A DNA stretch of 64,000 nucleotides from Thalassolituus alkanivorans. Lineage in GTDB: Bacteria; Pseudomonadota; Gammaproteobacteria; Pseudomonadales; Oceanobacteraceae. The stretch lies in contig NZ_JAJAEL010000006.1 of NCBI RefSeq assembly GCF_020447205.1, positions 522,486-586,485 on the forward strand, written 5' to 3'. Under the pieces are notes generated by a model. That model worked only from the letters and a program-made list of their open reading frames with translations, was not told the origin of the DNA and made no database searches. Below, one piece after another: positions 1-12,054 of this stretch; the first letter of the stretch is position 1, and each line of letters starts with the position of its first letter. Position numbers and translations under genes: made by a program.

Positions 1-275
1 AAGGGACGCTCACCGCGTATCAGCTTCTCTTTTTCAACCTTAGGCAGTTTTTTTACCCGTATTTCTGCCCGCAGTGCATCGCCATGGGCGCCCACCGCCG
101 TCTGATAAACTAGCGCCAGAGGGCCGCGGCCACGCAGCGCGCGCGCGGTTTTAGCACCATTGGCGCAATGTTCAGCGAAGCGCCGTTCAACATCGGTACT
201 GATACCACAATACAGCTGACCACTGGCCATACGGACCAGATACAGGCTCCAGCAAGGGGAAGACTCCGCGGGCAC
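1..275 (-). CDS. GIY-YIG nuclease superfamily protein (YhbQ-like), 3' part missing
   Basis: The gene reads leftward and runs off the window start, so only about 91 residues are visible. The N-terminus carries the GIY-YIG signature in the form LYLVRMASGQLYCGISTDVE, followed by RRFAEH, as in the small single-domain YhbQ/UPF0213 proteins. Family members are putative DNA-cleaving or DNA-binding proteins whose cellular role is poorly known. I chose the GTG at 275 as start because a GAGGA ribosome-binding site lies just upstream and the family begins only a few residues before the GIY motif; no ATG fits. It is divergent from the hemolysin III-like gene. The family call is firm, the function is not. 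Confidence 0.75.
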   Translation of the reverse strand, partial: MPAESSPCWSLYLVRMASGQLYCGISTDVERRFAEHCANGAKTARALRGRGPLALVYQTAVGAHGDALRAEIRVKKLPKVEKEKLIRGERP

Positions 276-381
276 GTTAATCCTCAGACAGACAGAGCCT
301 GTACAGTCTGATTTAACAGGCCCGGATAAAAACCCGTATCATACGCAGCTCTCACCCAAACCATAAATAAGTTGTAACGCT

Positions 382-1035
382 ATGCATGCTGTTTTCCGTG
401 ATCCCATCAGTGGCCTGACCCATCTCGCCGGCGCTGTTTTTGCCATTGTTGCCCTCTGTATTCTCGCCGCTCAGGCCGCTATGTACGGCGGTGTCTGGCA
501 TATGGTGTCCTTTATGATTTTTGGTGCCACGCTGCTGCTGATGTTTGCCAGCAGTACGGTGTATCACATGATCCATGCTTCAGAAGAAGTCATTCAGTGG
601 CTGAAGCGTATCGATCATATGGCGATTTTTCTGCTGATTGCCGGTACTTACACACCGATTTGTCTGGTGCCACTGCACGGCAGCAGCGGCTGGTGGTTAT
701 TTGGCGTGGTCTGGGGACTGGCACTGACCGGTGTCATTCTTAAACTGGTATGGATCAGCGCACCACGCTGGTTCTCCACCGTCATTTATGTGCTGATGGG
801 CTGGCTGGTGGTGTTTGTTTATCCGCTGCTAGATCAGATTCCCGCTGGCGCACTGGAATGGATTACGTACGGCGGCCTGAGCTACACCATTGGTGCGGTG
901 GTCTACGCCACCAAATGGCCAAACCCCTGGCCGAAATGGTTTGGCTTCCACGAAATCTGGCATTTATTTGTGATTGGCGGTGGCTTCTGTCACTTCTGGG
1001 CCATTGCCTTTCATCTGGCCAAAGTTCCTGTTTGA
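382..1035 (+). CDS. trhA: Hemolysin III / TrhA family membrane protein (PAQR superfamily)
   Basis: This 217-residue protein is almost entirely hydrophobic, with about seven membrane segments. Motifs typical of the hemolysin III (YqfA/TrhA) branch of the PAQR superfamily are visible: the N-terminal DPISGLTHLAGA, the SSTVYHMIHAS and RIDHMAIFLLIAGTYTP stretches, and the C-terminal HEIWHLFVIGGGFCHF with its conserved histidines, which in PAQR proteins form a metal site inside the membrane. In E. coli the family has been linked to membrane-fluidity homeostasis; actual haemolysis is doubtful. It stands alone between a divergent GIY-YIG gene and arfB. The length is normal for the family. Confidence 0.88.
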   Translation: MHAVFRDPISGLTHLAGAVFAIVALCILAAQAAMYGGVWHMVSFMIFGATLLLMFASSTVYHMIHASEEVIQWLKRIDHMAIFLLIAGTYTPICLVPLHGSSGWWLFGVVWGLALTGVILKLVWISAPRWFSTVIYVLMGWLVVFVYPLLDQIPAGALEWITYGGLSYTIGAVVYATKWPNPWPKWFGFHEIWHLFVIGGGFCHFWAIAFHLAKVPV

Positions 1036-1100
1036 AGACACTGATTTACAGGCGCCGGATTAAAACCAGCCATTAAAGAAAGGCGACGTTAAAACAACGC

Positions 1101-1535
1101 ATGAACGATATTACCGACCCGCTGTTTATCAGCCACAGCGTCAGCATTCCCTGGTCTGACATCGATATGACCGCGATACGCGCTCAGGGCGCCGGCGGTC
1201 AGAACGTGAATAAAGTGTCCAGCGCTATTCATCTGCGTTTTAACGTTCAGGCATCCAACCTGCCTGAATTTTATAAAGAAAAACTGCTCGCCCTGCGTGA
1301 TCAGCGCATCACTCAGGACGGCGTTATTATTATCAAGGCGCAGCAATACCGCACTCAGGAACAGAACCGGCTGGATGCCCTGACCCGCTTACAGCAATTA
1401 ATTCAGAGTGTGAGTAAAGTTCAGGCCAAACGCATTGCCACCCGTCCGACCCGTTCTGCGAAAAAGAAACGGGTCGACAGTAAAACCAAACGCGGTGCGA
1501 TTAAAAATATGCGCGGTAAGGTGAAGGATTTCTGA
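1101..1535 (+). CDS. arfB: Alternative ribosome-rescue factor / peptidyl-tRNA hydrolase ArfB (YaeJ)
   Basis: ArfB releases nascent peptides from ribosomes stalled at the 3' end of truncated mRNAs by hydrolysing peptidyl-tRNA. The 144-residue protein carries the catalytic GGQ at residues 32-34 within GAGGQNVNKVSS, as in class I release factors. It ends in the lysine/arginine-rich tail (about residues 110-144) that in the family enters the empty mRNA channel. The size matches E. coli ArfB. It lies 66 bases after the trhA-like gene and 10 bases before a small membrane protein on the same strand, so co-transcription is possible. Confidence 0.93.
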   Translation: MNDITDPLFISHSVSIPWSDIDMTAIRAQGAGGQNVNKVSSAIHLRFNVQASNLPEFYKEKLLALRDQRITQDGVIIIKAQQYRTQEQNRLDALTRLQQLIQSVSKVQAKRIATRPTRSAKKKRVDSKTKRGAIKNMRGKVKDF

Positions 1536-1544
1536 GAATTACGC

Positions 1545-1790
1545 ATGCCCATCAGAAAAACACTGCCGCCAGGCAAAGGTCCCTGGGAGTTCCTGCTCAA
1601 TATTGTTGGCAAAGTGCTGCTATCGGTTATCGCAATTTATGCAGCATCCTGGATTATTTCCAGCCGCTGGCCGGTGATCGGCTTTGCCCTGCTGCTGGTC
1701 AGCCTGATTATTGCCCATCAGGAGCTGCTCCGGTTCGGACGCTGGCTGGATAAAAAAGCCAGCGAGCGCTTCACCCGCCCTGGTCGCTAG
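1545..1790 (+). CDS. Small two-helix membrane protein, function unknown
   Basis: This 81-residue protein has a short charged N-terminus (MPIRKTLPPGKGPWEF), two adjacent hydrophobic segments at about residues 17-35 and 43-60, and a basic C-terminal tail. I do not recognise a family. The start is ten bases after the arfB stop, which favours translational coupling, although no strong ribosome-binding site is visible. The reading frame ends cleanly 13 bases before the convergent djlA gene and fills the space between them exactly, which supports it being real. It could be a small inner-membrane protein. Confidence 0.55.
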   Translation: MPIRKTLPPGKGPWEFLLNIVGKVLLSVIAIYAASWIISSRWPVIGFALLLVSLIIAHQELLRFGRWLDKKASERFTRPGR

Positions 1791-1802
1791 CCGGCATAAA
1801 GA

Positions 1803-4368
<2,566 letters not shown>

Positions 4369-4485
4369 GCTGGCCTCTCAGGGTTAGTCGTTCTAGAATT
4401 GGGCGCCTTGCGCGGCACCCCGGTTAATAAGTTACTGTGCGCGTTAAGATAACATACTCAATATGGATAGGCGCTACAGCCGCTC

Positions 4486-6999
4486 ATGACTCAGATTTGT
4501 CCTTACATTCAGCGCCTGGTTCCCTTTTTCCTGCGCCCCGCCGCCCGCTTCAGCAAAGCTCTGCTGCCTGCTCCGCTGCTGGCAGGATCTGTACTCAGTG
4601 CTCTGGCCATTATGCCCGCACAGGCAGAAGAACAGGCCAGCGCCGCGCCGGTCATTAACACCAGCACGCATCCACTGAGCTGGTACGACCGCGCCGAACT
4701 GACAGCAGAAGAGCAACAGGCTCTGCCGGAATTCTGCAGTGGTAATTACCGTATTCCCGCTATTACGCCACTGGACTCAGAACGGATCGAAGCGGAAGCC
4801 GACAGCTCCACCCTGAATAAAAACGGCGACACCGAGATGAGCGGTGATGTGCTGCTGCAGCAGCAGGATCGTATGTTACGTGCCAACCGCGCCAGCTGGT
4901 ATCAGAGCCGTGGCTATGGTGAATTTCATGGCAATGTGTCACTGCAGGCACCTCAGGTTGTGCTGCAGGGGGAATCGGCCAGCATCAGCCAGAGTGATGG
5001 CGAAGTGCATTTTTACGAAGCCGAATATTCCGTACCGGAGCGTCATTTCCGTGGCTCCGCCGATCATATCGAAACCCTCGAAGCCGGCCAGATTAATTTA
5101 ACCGACGCCACCTTCACTTTCTGTGAGCCCGGACAGAACGACTGGGATCTGGCCGCCAGTGAACTGCACCTCGACCAGAACAAAGGCATCGGCAGCGCCT
5201 GGCATACCCGTGTACGCGTGGCCGAAGTACCGGTGCTGTATATTCCTTATTACCGCTTCCCGATCGGCGACCAGCGCATGACCGGTTTTCTCGATCCGAA
5301 ATTCACCCTGAATGAATATGCTCAGGCGGAAGATATTCAGTTGCCGTTTTACTGGAACATTGCCGCCAATGCCGACGCCACCATCGTGCCGCATCATATT
5401 CTCGACCGCGGCATGCTGTGGGAAAGCCAGTTCAGACACAAAACCCGCTGGTTTGGTGACGGCGAACTGAACTACGGCTATCTCAATAAAGACGCTACCG
5501 AAGGCGAAGAACGCTGGCTGGTGAATTATCAGCAATCCGGTGAACTGGGCGCTGGCTGGCAGCACCGCTGGGTATACAACAACATCAGCGACAAAGATTA
5601 CCTCAGCGATATGCGTCCGACTGCGGCCATCGACCGCACCACCCACCTGCCACGCCGCGGTGAGATTCTCTGGGATCAGAACAGCTGGCATTTTGATATT
5701 ACCGCCGAGAGTTTCCAGACCATCGACGAAACCATCGCCCTCGGTAACCGTCCCTACCGCCGTCTGCCACAGCTGAACCTGAGTTATCAGCCACTGGTGA
5801 TCAATGCCCTGCAGATTCAGCAACGCCTGCAGGCCACCCGTTTTACCCGCGAAGACGAAGCCATTATTAACGACATTGAACAAACCCTCAGCGGCTTTGC
5901 TGCCCTCAACGGTGACCGCCTGCTGTCCGACACCAGCATTGCCTACCCGCTGGAATGGCCATTTGGTTTTCTCCTCCCCAAGGCCGAATTCCGCCAACGC
6001 AACTATAAACTGACCAACGCCGACGACACGCTCACCGACACCGAGCTGGACGTCAGCCAGGGAACCGGCCGCTACAGTGTCGATGCCGGTCTGTTTTTTG
6101 AGCGCGAATTCGACTGGTTTGGCAGCGACTATCAGCAGACGCTGGAGCCACGTCTGTTCTGGGTGAAAAGCCCGTATCTGGCCGGGCAGGATCAGATTCC
6201 TAATTTCGACAGCACCAAAACCACCGTCACCTACGCCAGCCTGTTTAACGGCGACCGTTTTACCGGTGGCGACCGTCTGGCCGACCTTGATCAGGTCAGC
6301 GCCGGTCTGACCACGCGTTTTATCCGCGATGACGGTCTGGAACAATTCCGCGCCAGCGTCGGTCGTATCTGGTACAACCAGGACCGTCTGGTGCAGCTGA
6401 ACGGCAGCACCGTGCCTGACGCGGATACTCAGGCCACATCCAGTACGCTGGGCGAAGTGGAATGGAACCCGGATGAAAAGTGGTCGCTGTACCACACGCT
6501 GGAATGGGACACCTACGAAGACTTTGCCCGTCAGCGTCGTTATGGTGTGCGCTTTGAAGGGTTGAATAACCGCTTCCTGAACGTTGCCACCAACACGGTG
6601 CAAAGTTACAACAACACAACCGACAAAGTGCTGACCAGCACCAAGCAGCTGGATGCGGGCTTCTTCTGGTCGCTGACCGACCGCTGGGCACTGGTTGGAC
6701 GCCAGCTGCGCGATTTGCGCTCTTATGACAGCAACAGCACCGAGAAAAAGCCGGTCAGCCCGGTACTCGAATCCCTGGCCGGTATCGAGTACCAGAACTG
6801 CTGCTGGCGGGTACAGATGCTGTACCGCGAAACATCGCCCAAAGATACCGATGCTGATGCCGAATTCAGCACCGACAAACGCTACGGCTTTATGCTCAGC
6901 ATTCAGCTCAAAGGTCTCGGCAGCTTCGGCAGTGGCACCGACGAAATTATCAGTGAAGGCATAACCGGATACTCAAGACGACAATACCATGACTATTAA
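4486..6999 (+). CDS. lptD: LPS-assembly outer-membrane protein LptD
   Basis: LptD is the outer-membrane barrel that, with the lipoprotein LptE, inserts lipopolysaccharide into the outer leaflet. The 837-residue protein has a long signal peptide ending near AQA-EE (about residue 47), an N-terminal OstA/LptA-like jellyroll (about 110-225) and a large beta-barrel. Four cysteines sit where E. coli LptD makes its interdomain disulfides: C84, C213 and the adjacent pair C772-C773 in YQNCCWRVQ. The first 45 residues include an unusually long pre-signal segment, so translation could start further in. It heads the operon and overlaps surA, its folding chaperone, by 11 bases. Confidence 0.95.
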   Translation: MTQICPYIQRLVPFFLRPAARFSKALLPAPLLAGSVLSALAIMPAQAEEQASAAPVINTSTHPLSWYDRAELTAEEQQALPEFCSGNYRIPAITPLDSERIEAEADSSTLNKNGDTEMSGDVLLQQQDRMLRANRASWYQSRGYGEFHGNVSLQAPQVVLQGESASISQSDGEVHFYEAEYSVPERHFRGSADHIETLEAGQINLTDATFTFCEPGQNDWDLAASELHLDQNKGIGSAWHTRVRVAEVPVLYIPYYRFPIGDQRMTGFLDPKFTLNEYAQAEDIQLPFYWNIAANADATIVPHHILDRGMLWESQFRHKTRWFGDGELNYGYLNKDATEGEERWLVNYQQSGELGAGWQHRWVYNNISDKDYLSDMRPTAAIDRTTHLPRRGEILWDQNSWHFDITAESFQTIDETIALGNRPYRRLPQLNLSYQPLVINALQIQQRLQATRFTREDEAIINDIEQTLSGFAALNGDRLLSDTSIAYPLEWPFGFLLPKAEFRQRNYKLTNADDTLTDTELDVSQGTGRYSVDAGLFFEREFDWFGSDYQQTLEPRLFWVKSPYLAGQDQIPNFDSTKTTVTYASLFNGDRFTGGDRLADLDQVSAGLTTRFIRDDGLEQFRASVGRIWYNQDRLVQLNGSTVPDADTQATSSTLGEVEWNPDEKWSLYHTLEWDTYEDFARQRRYGVRFEGLNNRFLNVATNTVQSYNNTTDKVLTSTKQLDAGFFWSLTDRWALVGRQLRDLRSYDSNSTEKKPVSPVLESLAGIEYQNCCWRVQMLYRETSPKDTDADAEFSTDKRYGFMLSIQLKGLGSFGSGTDEIISEGITGYSRRQYHDY

Positions 7000-8269
7000 A
7001 ACCCTCCTGCTCAGCAGTATTTTTGCCCTGGCAAGTCAGCACGCGCTGGCTGCTCCGGTACCCATTGATGAAGTGGTCGCCGTTGTCGATGACGACATCC
7101 TGATGGCCAGTGAACTGACTGAACGCATTGACAGCGTAAAACGCCAGAATGCCGGTGGCGCTCTGCCGCCGGCCGATGTGCTGCGTGCTCAGGTGCTGGA
7201 GCGCATGATTCTGGAAAGCATTCAGCTGCAGATGGCTGACCGCGGCGGTATCCGTATCAGCGATGCTCAGCTGAACGAAGCGTTGGGGCGCATTGCTGCA
7301 CAGAACAATATGACGCTGCCGCAATTCCAGAAAGCGATGGAAAAAGAAGGTGTGTCCTTTGCCAGCGCCCGCCAGCAGATTCTGAATGAAATGCGCATAT
7401 CCCGCGTACAACGCTTTCAGGTCGGTGAGCGTATTCAGATCACCGATCAGGACGTCGATTACTTCCTCGCCTCCGATCTGGGCAAAATGGCTTCTGCCGC
7501 GGAATACAATCTGGGCCATATCCTGATTGCCGTGCCTTCTGAGGCCTCACCGGCCGATCTGCAGGCCGCCGCTAAAAAAGCCGAAATGCTGGTGAAGAAA
7601 CTGCGTAATGGCGCCGATTTCCGGCAGATGGCCATTGCTGAATCCAGTGGCCGTACCGCCCTCGATGGTGGCGATCTGGGCTGGCGTAAAGAAGCCCAGC
7701 TGCCGGGCATCTTCGCCCCGGTGGCACCTAAGCTGCAGGTGGGTGGCATTTCCGAGCCGATCAAAAGCGCCAGCGGTTATCACATCATCAAGCTTAAAGA
7801 TAAACGCGGTGGCAACACCCAGCTGATTACCCAGACCAAAACCCGCCATATCCTGATCCGCACCAACGAAGTACGTGACCAGCAGCAGGCAGAAGAGCTG
7901 ATTAATCAGCTGTATCAGCGCCTGCAGGCCGGTGAAGACTTTGCCGCTCTGGCACAGGAATTCAGCGATGACCCGGGCAGCGGCGCCAGTGGCGGTGATC
8001 TGGGCTGGGTGAATCCGGGCGACATGGTGCCGGAATTCGATGCCACCATGCAGCAGACCGGTGCCGGAAAAATCAGCGCGCCGTTCGAGAGCCAGTTCGG
8101 CTGGCACATTCTGCAGGTTGAAGACCGTCGCCAGACCGATGTCGGCGCCGAAAACCAGCGCAATCAGGTGCGCCAGATGCTGTACGGCCGCCGCTTTGAA
8201 GAAGAACTGCCAATCTGGCTGCGTAAGATCCGCTCCGAAGCCTATGTTGATATCAAGGAGCGTCCATGA
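6989..8269 (+). CDS. surA: Periplasmic chaperone / peptidyl-prolyl isomerase SurA
   Basis: SurA escorts unfolded outer-membrane proteins, LptD among them, across the periplasm to the BAM complex. The 426-residue protein has a signal peptide ending ALA-AP near residue 21, an N-terminal chaperone domain, and two parvulin domains. The first is at about 170-275 (starting [11 protein letters not shown]) and the second at about 283-385 (starting [11 protein letters not shown]), followed by the short C-terminal helix that packs on the N-domain. Its start lies inside the end of lptD, and its stop overlaps the pdxA start in an ATGA, so expression is coupled. Size and architecture match the family. Confidence 0.96.
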   Translation: MTIKTLLLSSIFALASQHALAAPVPIDEVVAVVDDDILMASELTERIDSVKRQNAGGALPPADVLRAQVLERMILESIQLQMADRGGIRISDAQLNEALGRIAAQNNMTLPQFQKAMEKEGVSFASARQQILNEMRISRVQRFQVGERIQITDQDVDYFLASDLGKMASAAEYNLGHILIAVPSEASPADLQAAAKKAEMLVKKLRNGADFRQMAIAESSGRTALDGGDLGWRKEAQLPGIFAPVAPKLQVGGISEPIKSASGYHIIKLKDKRGGNTQLITQTKTRHILIRTNEVRDQQQAEELINQLYQRLQAGEDFAALAQEFSDDPGSGASGGDLGWVNPGDMVPEFDATMQQTGAGKISAPFESQFGWHILQVEDRRQTDVGAENQRNQVRQMLYGRRFEEELPIWLRKIRSEAYVDIKERP

Positions 8270-9240
8270 CGCTGCGCCTGGCCATTACCTCCGGAGAGCC
8301 TGCAGGCATTGGTCCGGATCTGTGTATTCAGATTGCACAACAGCCGCATAGCTGCGAACGCGTCGTTATTGCCGACCCGGATCTGTTAATGCAGCGCGCA
8401 GAGCAGCTTGGCCTGCCACTGCGCCTGCGTGAGTTTGACCCGGCTGCTGAAGCCATTGCCAGCGCCGCCGGCGAGCTGACCGTCTGTCCGGTCAGTCTGC
8501 GTGCTCCGGTACGTGCCGGACAGCTCGACAAAGCCAACAGCGCCTATGTGCTGGAAACCCTGCGCGTCGCCGTACAGGGCGCACTGGATAAACACTGGGC
8601 CGGTATGGTGACCGCCCCGGTGCACAAAGGCATTATCAATGACGCCGGCATCGCCTTCAGTGGTCATACCGAATACTTCCGCGACTACTGTGGCGTTGAA
8701 GAAGTGGTGATGATGCTGGCCACCAGCGATCTGCGTGTGGCCCTGGTAACCACTCACTTACCGCTGCGCGCTGTCGCCGATGCCATTACCCCGGATCGCA
8801 TCAAACGCGTAACCCGTATTCTGCATCACGATCTGCAAACCTTCTTTGGTGTCGCCAAACCGCGCATTCTGGTTGCTGGTCTGAATCCGCATGCCGGAGA
8901 AGATGGCCATCTTGGCCGTGAAGAGCTGGATATTATTATTCCGACCCTTGAGCAGCTGCGCGATGAAGGCATGGATCTGATTGGCCCACTGCCCGCCGAT
9001 ACCCTCTATACTCCCAAGCATCTGCAACAGGCGGACGCAACCCTGGCCATGTATCACGATCAGGGCCTGCCGGTGCTCAAGTTTCACGGCTTCGGCCGCG
9101 CCGCCAATATAACCCTGGGACTTCCCGTAATCCGGACTTCGGTCGATCATGGTACGGCGCTCGATCTTGCCGCTACCGGACAGGCTGACAGCGGCAGCCT
9201 GCTGACCGCCATCGAAGTCGCACTGCAAATGGCAAACTGA
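8266..9240 (+). CDS. pdxA: 4-hydroxythreonine-4-phosphate dehydrogenase PdxA
   Basis: PdxA oxidises 4-phosphohydroxy-L-threonine in the DXP-dependent pathway to pyridoxal phosphate. The 324-residue protein starts with the family's [13 protein letters not shown] motif. Metal-binding histidines are visible in three places: [22 protein letters not shown] and [12 protein letters not shown]. The length is typical. The gene overlaps surA by four bases and is followed after one base by rsmA, the arrangement seen across gammaproteobacteria. No internal promoter is evident. Confidence 0.96.
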   Translation: MTLRLAITSGEPAGIGPDLCIQIAQQPHSCERVVIADPDLLMQRAEQLGLPLRLREFDPAAEAIASAAGELTVCPVSLRAPVRAGQLDKANSAYVLETLRVAVQGALDKHWAGMVTAPVHKGIINDAGIAFSGHTEYFRDYCGVEEVVMMLATSDLRVALVTTHLPLRAVADAITPDRIKRVTRILHHDLQTFFGVAKPRILVAGLNPHAGEDGHLGREELDIIIPTLEQLRDEGMDLIGPLPADTLYTPKHLQQADATLAMYHDQGLPVLKFHGFGRAANITLGLPVIRTSVDHGTALDLAATGQADSGSLLTAIEVALQMAN

Positions 9241-9241
9241 C

Positions 9242-10129
9242 ATGACAAGACACAACTCCAAAGCTCAGGGTCACGTTCCGAAAGCCCAGGGCCATAAAGC
9301 CCGTAAGCGCTTTGGTCAGAACTTCCTGCACGACCATCATGTGATTGATAAGATCGTGCGTGCTATCAACCCGAAGCACAGCGATGCGCTGGTCGAAATC
9401 GGCCCCGGTATGGGCGCCCTGACCGAACCATTGTTAGACGCCTGCGGTAAGCTCGACGTGGTTGAACTCGACCGCGACCTGATCCCGATTCTGCGCACCA
9501 AGTTTTTTAACTTTCCGGAATTCCGCATCCACGAAGGCGACGCGCTGAAGTTCGATTTCCGCCAATTGCTGCAACCGGGTCAGCAGCTGCGGATTGTCGG
9601 CAACCTGCCGTACAACATTTCCACACCGCTGATTTTCCACTTCCTTTCCCATCACACCATCGTGCAGGACATGCACTTTATGCTGCAGAAAGAAGTGGTT
9701 GATCGCCTGGCGTCCGGCCCCGGTACTTCCGACTATGGCCGCCTGGGCATCATGGCGCAGTACTACTGCAAGGTGGAGCCGCTGTTTATCGTTGGCCCTG
9801 GCTCGTTTAATCCGCCGCCCAAGGTCGATTCCGCCATCGTGCGCATGAGCCCTTACGATGTGCTGCCTTTCCCGGCGAAAGACACCAAAACGCTGGAACG
9901 CGTGGTGCGCGAAGCCTTCAGCATGCGCCGTAAAACCCTGCGTAATACCCTGAAAAACCTGATCAGCGCCGAACAGCTGGAAGCCATTGGTATTGATACC
10001 ACGCTGCGCCCGGAGCGTCTGACGCTGGAAGAATACGTGCGCATCGCCGATGCCGTTTACGAACTGCAGCAGGCTGACGCCGATGCTGCGCCTGATGCAA
10101 ACGCGGACGACAGCGGAGAACAGGCATGA
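9242..10129 (+). CDS. rsmA: 16S rRNA dimethyladenosine transferase RsmA (KsgA)
   Basis: RsmA dimethylates the two adjacent adenines near the 3' end of 16S rRNA, a late checkpoint of small-subunit assembly. The protein has the entry motif RFGQNFLHD, the SAM-binding [15 protein letters not shown], and the catalytic NLPYNIST. At 295 residues it is somewhat longer than E. coli KsgA because of an acidic alanine/aspartate-rich tail (about residues 277-295) and an N-terminal KAQGHxxKAQGH repeat of unclear role. It starts one base after pdxA and overlaps apaG by four bases. Confidence 0.95.
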   Translation: MTRHNSKAQGHVPKAQGHKARKRFGQNFLHDHHVIDKIVRAINPKHSDALVEIGPGMGALTEPLLDACGKLDVVELDRDLIPILRTKFFNFPEFRIHEGDALKFDFRQLLQPGQQLRIVGNLPYNISTPLIFHFLSHHTIVQDMHFMLQKEVVDRLASGPGTSDYGRLGIMAQYYCKVEPLFIVGPGSFNPPPKVDSAIVRMSPYDVLPFPAKDTKTLERVVREAFSMRRKTLRNTLKNLISAEQLEAIGIDTTLRPERLTLEEYVRIADAVYELQQADADAAPDANADDSGEQA

Positions 10130-10503
10130 GCCTCGACGACAGCATTGTGGTCAGCGTGCAGTGTGAATACCTCGAGCAGCAGTCGGTGCCGGACGAGAAG
10201 CGCTTTGTCTTCGCCTACCATATCGATATTCATAACCGCGGCGAGCAGGCCGCAACCCTGCGCTCACGCCACTGGTTTATTGCCGATGGCAACAACGATG
10301 TGCAGGAAGTCAAAGGCGAAGGCGTGGTCGGCGAACAGCCGACCATCGAGCCGCATGAAAGCTATCGCTATTCCTCCGGCGCCGTACTCGCCACCCGGGT
10401 TGGCAGCATGCGCGGTTACTATGTGATGGAAGCGGATGACGGCACCCTGTTTCACGCCACCATTCCGGTGTTTACCCTGGCGACACCCAACGCCCTGAAC
10501 TGA
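10126..10503 (+). CDS. apaG: ApaG domain protein
   Basis: This 125-residue protein has the ApaG (DUF525) immunoglobulin-like fold, recognised from [28 protein letters not shown] and the [20 protein letters not shown] segment. The biochemical function is unsettled; homologous domains occur in eukaryotic F-box and POLDIP2 proteins. Its start overlaps the rsmA stop by four bases and it lies 36 bases before apaH, the conserved rsmA-apaG-apaH order. The length equals that of E. coli ApaG. Confidence 0.95.
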   Translation: MSLDDSIVVSVQCEYLEQQSVPDEKRFVFAYHIDIHNRGEQAATLRSRHWFIADGNNDVQEVKGEGVVGEQPTIEPHESYRYSSGAVLATRVGSMRGYYVMEADDGTLFHATIPVFTLATPNALN

Positions 10504-10539
10504 CATTCGCCCACAACGCCTCGACGAGAAAATTACTAA

Positions 10540-11355
10540 ATGGCAATATACGCAATTGGTGATATTCAAGGTTGTTACGAACCCCTGCAGCGCCTGCTGG
10601 CACTGGTGCAGTTTGATCCGCACAAAGATCAGCTGTGGCTGGCCGGCGACCTGGTTAACCGGGGTCCGCAATCGCTCGAGGTCCTGCGTTTTGCCAAAAG
10701 CCTGGGCCACCGCGTGCGCTGCGTGCTGGGTAATCATGATCTGCATCTGCTGGCCATGCATTACGGCGGCCACAGCAGTCGCAGCAGCGATACCCTAACA
10801 CCGGTGCTCAATGCCCCGGACCGCGATGAGTTGCTCGACTGGCTGCGCTTTCAGCCTCTGGTCGTACTGGATGAAGCGCGTAACTGGTGCATGAGCCACG
10901 CCGGTATTCCGCCCGCCTGGAGTGCACGCAAGGCACGCAAACGGGCACAGGAAGTCGAAGCCGTGCTGCAGAGCGAAGATTGCACTGAGTTCTTCCGCCA
11001 GATGTACGGCAACCTGCCCGACCAGTGGCAGAAAGGTCTGCAGGGCATGGAGCGCCTGCGCCTGATCGTCAATTATCTGACCCGGATGCGCTTTATCAGC
11101 CCGGCCGGACAGCTCGATCTGCTCAGCAAAGAAGGTCTGGATCAGGCACCGCCGGGTTACCTGCCCTGGTTTGAAGCGGAAAACCGCGCCGCAGCAACCA
11201 CCCGCCTGCTGTTTGGCCACTGGGCGGCACTGGAAGGCAAAGCGAATGGCACCAATGTTTATGCCCTGGATACCGGTTGTGTCTGGGGTGGAGAATTATC
11301 AGCCCTGCGTCTCGACGACCAGCAATGGTTCCGGGTGCCGGCTCAGACCGTATAA
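10540..11355 (+). CDS. apaH: Symmetrical diadenosine tetraphosphatase ApaH
   Basis: ApaH cleaves Ap4A to two ADP and in E. coli also removes Np4 caps from RNA. The 271-residue protein shows the metallophosphoesterase motifs in order: GDIQGCYEPL near the N-terminus, GDLVNRGPQSLEVL, and VLGNHDLHLLA, with downstream histidines in SHAGIPPAW and FGHWAALEG. The length matches the E. coli enzyme within a few residues. It follows apaG by 36 bases and precedes glpE by 39 bases, so it belongs to the same transcription unit. Confidence 0.95.
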   Translation: MAIYAIGDIQGCYEPLQRLLALVQFDPHKDQLWLAGDLVNRGPQSLEVLRFAKSLGHRVRCVLGNHDLHLLAMHYGGHSSRSSDTLTPVLNAPDRDELLDWLRFQPLVVLDEARNWCMSHAGIPPAWSARKARKRAQEVEAVLQSEDCTEFFRQMYGNLPDQWQKGLQGMERLRLIVNYLTRMRFISPAGQLDLLSKEGLDQAPPGYLPWFEAENRAAATTRLLFGHWAALEGKANGTNVYALDTGCVWGGELSALRLDDQQWFRVPAQTV

Positions 11356-11394
11356 CACCGCCCCATACAACAGCGGGGCTAAGCGAGGTAATAC

Positions 11395-11718
11395 ATGAGT
11401 GCGTTTAAACATATTACAGCCGGTGATGCCAAAGCCCTGTTTGAGCAGGGCAATGCTGCCATCGCCGATATCCGTGATGCCATGAGCTATTCCGCCGGCC
11501 ATATCCGCGCGGCAAAGCGGGTCGATAACCAGAATCTGACAGAATTTATGGCGGCCACAGCCAAAGATCAGCCACTGATAGTCTGCTGCTACCATGGCAA
11601 CTCCAGTCAGGGCGCTGCACAGTTCTTTGGCGAGCAGGGCTACACCCATGTCTACAGCCTGGATGGCGGCTACGAAATGTGGAAGCTGGCATTCCCGGAA
11701 TGGTGCGAGCACAGCTGA
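11395..11718 (+). CDS. glpE: Thiosulfate sulfurtransferase GlpE (single-domain rhodanese)
   Basis: GlpE transfers sulfane sulfur from thiosulfate to cyanide or thioredoxin. The 107-residue protein is a single rhodanese domain with the active-site loop CCYHGNSSQG; the second cysteine (C65) is the likely persulfide-bearing residue. The upstream GAGGT is a good ribosome-binding site. It is the last gene of the lptD operon in this genome, as in pseudomonads, and a GC hairpin lies ten bases downstream. The size is that of E. coli GlpE. Confidence 0.93.
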   Translation: MSAFKHITAGDAKALFEQGNAAIADIRDAMSYSAGHIRAAKRVDNQNLTEFMAATAKDQPLIVCCYHGNSSQGAAQFFGEQGYTHVYSLDGGYEMWKLAFPEWCEHS

Positions 11719-11727
11719 TAACACCGG

Positions 11728-11745
11728 CCACAGCAAACGCTGTGG
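11728..11745 (+). terminator. Possible terminator hairpin after glpE
   Basis: A perfect seven-base stem (CCACAGC/GCTGTGG) with an AAAC loop begins ten bases after the glpE stop. It is followed by a pyrimidine-rich run (TCTCCCCTCTCCTTT) rather than a clean T-tract, so it may terminate weakly or serve as an mRNA 3' end. Confidence 0.45.
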
Positions 11746-12054
11746 TCTCCCCTCTCCTTTCCCCCTCCCTTGAAACTGAGCCATACCCGGCGTTACTGAA
11801 GCAGCTCTTCTATTCCGTTCAGTAATAAGCGGCACGCTCAATGCATAATTAAATTCAGGTTGATCAGGGCGACAAAAAACAGTCACCCCGGATCTGAAAT
11901 CCAGCCTTAAAAAAGCGTGTAATAAAATTATTTAGTGGCACGACTCAACCAAACTGAACCATACTGGTCTGAGAGAAACAGGCATTAATTAACGGAATTT
12001 TATGTAACCGAAAAAAATTACAAGACCGAACAGTTGCTACCGGAGAGGTGAACT
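11746..12054. other. Intergenic leader upstream of prkA, no gene seen
   Basis: About 300 bases separate glpE from prkA. The first part is C/T-rich; the second is AT-rich and ends in a strong GGAGAGGTG ribosome-binding site before prkA. No coding frame looks convincing. It presumably holds the prkA promoter and a long 5' leader. I checked for a sigma-54 site around 11936-11955 (TGGCACG) but found no matching -12 element. Confidence 0.5.

Noticed and set aside
5098..6603. A 501-codon open frame antisense to lptD
   Set aside because: It is a shadow of the lptD barrel-coding sequence in a G+C-rich genome; the translation has no family resemblance and lptD itself is certain.
11930..11960. TGGCACG as a sigma-54 promoter for prkA
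   Set aside because: No GC-containing -12 element at the required distance.
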